Both the position numbers and the translations under genes were made by a program. DNA of 17,987 nucleotides from Erginobacter sp964587835 (lineage in GTDB: Bacteria; Auribacterota; Erginobacteria; Erginobacterales; Erginobacteraceae), in assembly GCA_964587835.1 (NCBI GenBank), contig CAZPMN010000044.1, positions 1 through 17,987 on the forward strand, written 5' to 3'. This document shows positions 14,500 to 17,987 of this stretch, piece after piece; position 1 is the stretch's first letter, and each line of letters opens with the position of its first letter. Under the pieces are notes generated by a model that was given only the letters and a program-made list of their open reading frames with translations, did no database searches and had not been told where the DNA came from.

Positions 14500-15458
14500 T
14501 GGGGATGGGGATTATGCTGCCGTCACGCTACAACCGGTTATCCGAGCACCTGATCCTGGCTTACCTGGTCTTCCTGACGATCTTCATCCTCGTCTTCCGG
14601 GCGATGATCGTCTCCTGGGGCTGGCTGCTCCTCGCCCAGGTGGCGGCCGCCGCCCTCCTCGCGCTGCTGGTCTCGGCCCAGAAGAGGCGCCCCGCCAGCC
14701 GCCTGGCCGTCGCGGTACGCAACTGGCTACCCCTGCCCTACATCCTTTACGGTTACAAGATGATCACCTACCTGATCAACTCGGACCGCAACCCCGGGTT
14801 TATGGTGATCCGGGACCGGTGGCTGATCGCCGCCGACCGCTGGCTTTTTGGAGGAGATCCCACCGTCTGGCTGCAGAGGCTCACCGTTCCCTGGCTGACC
14901 GAGGCGATGCAGCTCTTCTACGCCACCAATTACTTCCTCCCCCTGATCCTGGTCCTGGTCCTCTACCGGAAAAGAGAGCGGTTTCCGTTCCAGAAGTCGG
15001 TCTTCGCGATTACCCTCGGTTACATCCTCTCCTACCTCGGGTACTTCATCATCCCGGCCATCGGGCCCCGGTTCACCATTTACCACGCGGTGCCGCTGGA
15101 AGGAATCCTGATCCGAGAACAGCTGGCCGCGCTGATCTACTGTATGGAAGCCTGCCCCCGCGACTGTTTCCCCTCCGGCCACACCGAGATCCCGCTGATC
15201 GCCCTCTGGCTGGCCTTCCGTTTCCGGAGGAAACTCTTTTACCTCTACCTTCCGATCGTGACCGGCCTGGTCCTCTCCACGGTCTACCTCCGTTACCACT
15301 ACGTCATCGACGTGATCGCGGGGGCGGCCCTGGCCGGGATGGTGATCCTGCTGGCCGGGGGAGCGGAGAAGAGGATTGGATCGACTAAAACTCGATTACC
15401 AGCGGCGCGGTCTCCTCGTAAGGCCCGATCTCCAGGCCGACGGTGTTCCCTTCCCTGA
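14499..15458 (+). CDS. PAP2-superfamily (Aur1-like) membrane phosphatase/phosphotransferase
   Basis: A 319-residue multi-helix membrane protein with PAP2 active-site motifs: CFPSGHTE (Pro225-His228, His228 catalytic) and STVYLRYHYVIDVIAG (Arg265, His267, Asp271). The layout YFIIPAIGPRF followed by PSGHT and the STVYLRxHYVID motif resembles the inositolphosphotransferase/Aur1-like branch more than classical undecaprenyl pyrophosphatase. Lipid-phosphate dephosphorylation or head-group transfer is expected; the substrate is unknown. The ATG sits in a TAATG overlap with the CPBP stop. A second ATG at 14505 is possible. The last ~25 residues (basic, from about 293) overlap the convergent gene by 74 bases and may be non-conserved. 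Confidence 0.87.
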   Translation: MGMGIMLPSRYNRLSEHLILAYLVFLTIFILVFRAMIVSWGWLLLAQVAAAALLALLVSAQKRRPASRLAVAVRNWLPLPYILYGYKMITYLINSDRNPGFMVIRDRWLIAADRWLFGGDPTVWLQRLTVPWLTEAMQLFYATNYFLPLILVLVLYRKRERFPFQKSVFAITLGYILSYLGYFIIPAIGPRFTIYHAVPLEGILIREQLAALIYCMEACPRDCFPSGHTEIPLIALWLAFRFRRKLFYLYLPIVTGLVLSTVYLRYHYVIDVIAGAALAGMVILLAGGAEKRIGSTKTRLPAARSPRKARSPGRRCSLP

Positions 15459-16503
15459 TGACAAAAGCTCCTTCGCGCTCCAACCGTTTTCCCTCGACCT
15501 CCTGGTAAAGACGGGGGGCGGGGGTGGGGAAGCCGCCGAATCCGGTCAGGACGATCAGGTTCCCGGCGGGGTCGATCTCCAGGCCATCCACCCCCAAGTA
15601 CTCCCAGGCGATCATATGGGGGTCGGCCCCGGGAGCGATGGTCCAGCGGTAGACCAGGCTGCCTTCCCGAAATAGACAGGCCAGGTCGATCCCCGAATAG
15701 AGGTTGCGGTAGACCACCTCGCCGAAGGTGGGGATACCGCTCCGCCAGTTCTCCCGCGCGCCGACGAAGTAATTGACCTTCCCCGGAAGTTCACTATTCC
15801 CCTCAACCGTGGTCTGGACGGAAGGACCGAGGAAGCGCATCCGGAAGACCAGCCGGGTGGGAGAGGGTTCCTCCGCTCCCGGTTCCGGCTGGTCTTCCCC
15901 GCCGTCCGCCATCCGGGAGAGGAAATCAAAGACCACTTCCCGCCCGGTCAGGTAGACCGTTCCCCGTGATCCCTTCAGGTAAAAGCGGACTTCGGAATCG
16001 ATCTGGCCGTCGTTCCGGATGAAGTGAGCGGGTATCCGCCCGAAGCGCGCGGCCCCGGCGGGTGGGGGCGCTCCGGCATCGGGCGAGATGGCGGGTGCCT
16101 GATCCGGTTCCGGGTCAGGCGGGGATTCGAGGGGGAAAACCTGCCCGGGGGGGGTGGCTGAAGAGAGGTTCGGGAGGAGGCTCAAACCGGGGGTGGTAGT
16201 CGGCGTTGGAGTGGACCCCCGGGGCCGCCCCGGAGAGGGAGAAGCTGCCAATTTTCCGGAGGTCGGGGTTTCTTTCTCCGGCCTCCGGCGGGGCCGGCGG
16301 GCCGCCGACCGTCCGCCGGTTCGGGAGAGTTGTCCCCATTCTATGATCTCGACGGTGCCGGGGGCATCGCCGGTGTCCGCCGTCGAACTCGCCGCTGCCG
16401 GCCCGTTCCGCCGGGGCGCGGAGTAAGATCCGCCCCGCCCGGCGGCGGGCAAAACCGTCAGGCCGGCAACCAGGGGGGCAATCAACCATCTATTCGCGTT
16501 CAT
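15385..16503 (-). CDS. Secreted protein with a DUF7948-type (SBBP-associated N-terminal) domain
   Basis: A 372-residue exported protein. The signal peptide is about 1-22 (MNANRWLIAPLVAGL..PAAG). A long Pro/Ser/Thr/Arg-rich linker (about 25-155) leads to one globular domain (about 157-372). It contains HFIRNDGQIDSEVRFYL, GKVNYFVGARENW, IPTFGEVVYRNLYSGIDL, YRWTIAPGADPHMI, the DPAGNL step and PRLYQEVEGKR. This is the domain that usually precedes SBBP beta-propeller repeats (DUF7948 in my recollection). No SBBP repeats follow here; the protein ends with the domain. I chose the ATG at 16501-16503 because GGAGAG lies just upstream, whereas the longer TTG-started frame would read through that site. 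It is divergent from the small OMP gene and convergent with PAP2. Function unknown; a surface or adhesion role is a guess. Confidence 0.8.
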   Translation of the reverse strand: MNANRWLIAPLVAGLTVLPAAGRGGSYSAPRRNGPAAASSTADTGDAPGTVEIIEWGQLSRTGGRSAARRPRRRPEKETPTSGKLAASPSPGRPRGSTPTPTTTPGLSLLPNLSSATPPGQVFPLESPPDPEPDQAPAISPDAGAPPPAGAARFGRIPAHFIRNDGQIDSEVRFYLKGSRGTVYLTGREVVFDFLSRMADGGEDQPEPGAEEPSPTRLVFRMRFLGPSVQTTVEGNSELPGKVNYFVGARENWRSGIPTFGEVVYRNLYSGIDLACLFREGSLVYRWTIAPGADPHMIAWEYLGVDGLEIDPAGNLIVLTGFGGFPTPAPRLYQEVEGKRLEREGAFVIREGNTVGLEIGPYEETAPLVIEF

Positions 16504-16620
16504 AAATCTCTCCTCAAGCAAGCGGGAGGAACTGATATTCTCTGCTTGCCAATGCTAACATCACCCGGTAGCTTATGTCGTGGTAAAAATGACGGCAACC
16601 GGAGCCAAGGAGTCAGCTAT

Positions 16621-17238
16621 ATGCGCACCATCTATCAGGTGATCCTGGGGTTGACGCTGGCCATCACCGTTACCCCTGCCGTCCACGGCCGGTTTGGGTT
16701 TGAGGGCCACGGCCTTTACGGCTTCCAGTTCGATGGGGAGACCGCCTCCTCAGTGGACCTGGATGTGGAAGACCGGATGGGAGGTGGGGGTTCTTTCTTC
16801 TTTTCCTTCATCCCCGCGGTCCGGGTCGAGGTGGGCGCGGACTATATCAGGACTCGAGCCCGGGACTTGGGTGACTCCGATCTCCGGATCGCTCCCTTGA
16901 CGGCCGCGCTGCGGGCCGGCTATAACCTGGGCGATCTCTACCTCTATCTCGGCGGTGGTTTGGGTTACACGTTGGGAAAACTCTATCCCAGCCGGGAGGC
17001 GGAGGAGACCTATGCCGACCGCGGCCTTTATGACCTCGACCTCTCCAACGATCCGATCTACTTCGCCCTGGCGGGCGCCGAGTGGGCCTTCTCGGAAAGG
17101 TTCGGGGTCCGGGTCGAATACCGGTATAACCGCCTGCGAATGGATCTCACCTCTCAGGACTGGCGCGGCTTCGAGCAGAAGGAGGAGGTCAACCTCGATC
17201 ACCACCAGGTTCGCGCCGGCCTGGCCGTGTATTTTTAG
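16621..17238 (+). CDS. Small outer-membrane beta-barrel protein
   Basis: A 205-residue exported protein. The signal peptide is about 1-23 (VTPAVHG end). Alternating hydrophobic/polar strands with turns fit an eight-stranded barrel of the OmpA/OmpW-like superfamily: GFEGHGLYGFQF, FFFSFIPAVRVEVGADYI, APLTAALRAGYNL, LYLYLGGGLGYTL, FALAGAEWAF and FGVRVEYRYNRL. It ends RAGLAVYF with the terminal Phe typical of BAM substrates. The start is ATG 16621 with AAGGAG upstream; a longer open frame to 16330 runs antisense through the neighbouring gene and is rejected. The TAG stop (17236-17238) is the first bases of a heptamer repeat. Role unknown. Confidence 0.82.
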   Translation: MRTIYQVILGLTLAITVTPAVHGRFGFEGHGLYGFQFDGETASSVDLDVEDRMGGGGSFFFSFIPAVRVEVGADYIRTRARDLGDSDLRIAPLTAALRAGYNLGDLYLYLGGGLGYTLGKLYPSREAEETYADRGLYDLDLSNDPIYFALAGAEWAFSERFGVRVEYRYNRLRMDLTSQDWRGFEQKEEVNLDHHQVRAGLAVYF

Positions 17239-17308
17239 GCAGTGGGCAGTAGGGAGTGGAGAGTGGGACTTGGCCCACTGCCTACTGCCCACTCCCCACT
17301 GCCCATAA
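17236..17308. repeat. Inverted heptamer repeat between convergent genes
   Basis: The left arm holds TAGGCAG, TGGGCAG, TAGGGAG and TGGAGAG; the right arm holds CCCACTG, CCTACTG, CCCACTC, CCCACTG and CCCATAA. AGTGGGCAGTAGG (17241-17253) pairs perfectly over 13 bp with CCTACTGCCCACT (17281-17293), and an inner AGTGGG/CCCACT stem (17262-17267 with 17274-17279) closes on a 6-base loop. It provides the stop codon of both flanking genes. A bidirectional terminator-like or mRNA-end role is plausible, although no T-run follows. Confidence 0.85.
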
Positions 17309-17836
17309 CCAGCAGGCGACATCGATCTCCCGGCCCTGCCCTCTTTCGGCGAGGAGGAACTCGCGGATCGTCTCCGGCCTGACCGGGATCACCTCAATCT
17401 CCTCTTCCGGCTCCAGTTCTTGCCGGGGATGGCGGTTTTCCTCCGCGTTCTCGTCGACCTCCATCCGGTAGACTATGACGTTGCAGTCGAGAATGGCCGG
17501 GTTGATCTTCAGCGTGGGGCTTTCCCCGACGACCCGGCCCCGGAAACCGGTTTCCTCCTTTAACTCCGCCAGCGCCTGTTCGCGGGGATCGTCTCCGGGG
17601 CCGACTACCCCGGCTGGAAGGGCGATCACCGTTCGGTTGATCCCCGCCCGGAACTGCCGGAGGAGCAGAATCCTCCCGGAGGGAATCAGCCGGGCCAATA
17701 GGATGATCACCGTCTCGGCCCGGGATCTCTCCACCACCTCCCAGTTGACCGCGCTGCCGGAGCGGGAGCGGTAGGAAGCCCGCTTGATCGACAGCCACTC
17801 GCCCCGAAAGAGTATCTCTTCTTCCCGTTTTCTCAT
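17282..17836 (-). CDS. NUDIX hydrolase, ADP-ribose pyrophosphatase-like
   Basis: A 184-residue cytosolic hydrolase of nucleoside diphosphates linked to another moiety. The Nudix box spans residues 76-98, GVVGPGDDPREQALAELKEE then TGF. The catalytic Glu residues (91, 94, 95) are present, but the usual Glu at the sixth position is Asp82 and the Arg of the REUxEE core is Ala90. The preceding VERSRAETVIILL and LLLRQFRAGINRTVIALPAG match the ADP-sugar pyrophosphatase group. The start is the ATG at 17834-17836 with AGGATAGG upstream. The last seven residues, WAVGSGQ, and the TAG stop are encoded by heptamer repeat. ADP-ribose is the most likely substrate; this is family-level inference. Confidence 0.88.
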   Translation of the reverse strand: MRKREEEILFRGEWLSIKRASYRSRSGSAVNWEVVERSRAETVIILLARLIPSGRILLLRQFRAGINRTVIALPAGVVGPGDDPREQALAELKEETGFRGRVVGESPTLKINPAILDCNVIVYRMEVDENAEENRHPRQELEPEEEIEVIPVRPETIREFLLAERGQGREIDVACWLWAVGSGQ

Positions 17837-17950
17837 GGCTGCCTATCCTACCATATCCCCCGTCTCGAATAATAGGATTCCGGGAGTTCCTTGAAGTCTC
17901 CAAGACCCCGCCGCCGCCCGGCCGGCTATGAGCTGTAATCCCAAAATGAT

Positions 17951-17986
17951 AATGTCCGCTTTCGCCAAAATAGAAATGTCCGGTTT
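17951..17986. repeat. Short direct repeat pair near the window end
   Basis: AATGTCCGCTTT (17951-17962) and AATGTCCGGTTT (17975-17986) match at 11 of 12 positions with a 24-base start-to-start spacing, in AT-richer DNA than the rest of the window. Paired short repeats of this kind occur at the ends of some insertion sequences as transposase-binding sites. The window stops here, so no transposase can be seen. Confidence 0.35.
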
Positions 17987-17987
17987 T

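Noticed and set aside
16546..16578. Promoter for the small outer-membrane protein (TTGCCA with TTATGT)
   Set aside because: The spacer is 21 bases and no -10 matches well at normal spacing.
16330..16620. Upstream extension of the small outer-membrane protein
   Set aside because: It is antisense to the exported DUF7948-type gene and would bury the clear signal peptide starting at 16621.
1..17987. tRNA or rRNA genes
   Set aside because: No cloverleaf or rRNA signature was recognised while reading; a covariance-model scan would be needed to exclude them formally.

Overview
The window is GC-rich DNA from a Gram-negative bacterium. It encodes a TonB-dependent outer-membrane receptor, a small outer-membrane beta-barrel protein and several exported proteins. 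Genes are densely packed, with ATGA, TAATG and TGATG start/stop overlaps. I cannot name the lineage. The intergenic heptamer repeats, the putative-Ig surface protein and the DUF7948-type protein suggest a little-studied, environmental, probably anaerobic or facultative group rather than a model proteobacterium. That last step is inference.

Layout: (1) 87-836, minus strand: a sirtuin, diverging from (2) a fur-feoA-feoB ferrous-iron operon (1030-3455) with a textbook promoter and a Fur-box-like palindrome just downstream of the -10. (3) 3456-3839: a small palindromic repeat, a promoter, a cobalamin riboswitch and a strong intrinsic terminator. These control (4) a BtuB-like TonB-dependent receptor (3840-5885) and a large putative-Ig-repeat surface protein (5972-8653). 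(5) 8811-10085: a papain-like cysteine peptidase and a four-helix membrane protein of unknown role. (6) 10153-12568: housekeeping genes, namely methionine aminopeptidase with a SEC-C zinc motif, then the coupled pair arfB-rlmN. (7) 12643-15458: three overlapping membrane-protein genes (AI-2E-family transporter, CPBP-type intramembrane protease, PAP2-type phosphatase). The middle gene is interrupted at a run of eight G, which fuses it in frame to the PAP2 gene. (8) 15385-17836: a DUF7948-type secreted protein (minus), a divergent small outer-membrane beta-barrel (plus) and a NUDIX hydrolase (minus). (9) 17837-17987: no gene seen, but a pair of short direct repeats that could be the edge of a mobile element.

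Two themes link the genes. One is metal and cofactor acquisition: Fur-controlled Fe(II) uptake sits beside a B12-riboswitch-controlled outer-membrane receptor whose downstream partner may help capture corrinoids at the surface. The other is a family of 7-bp intergenic repeats at three loci (about 42-104, 11029-11114 and 17236-17308). All four genes that run into these repeats take their stop codon from a repeat unit.

The most noteworthy points are the riboswitch receptor/surface-protein pair, the stop-codon-donating heptamer repeats and the G8 frameshift fusion.
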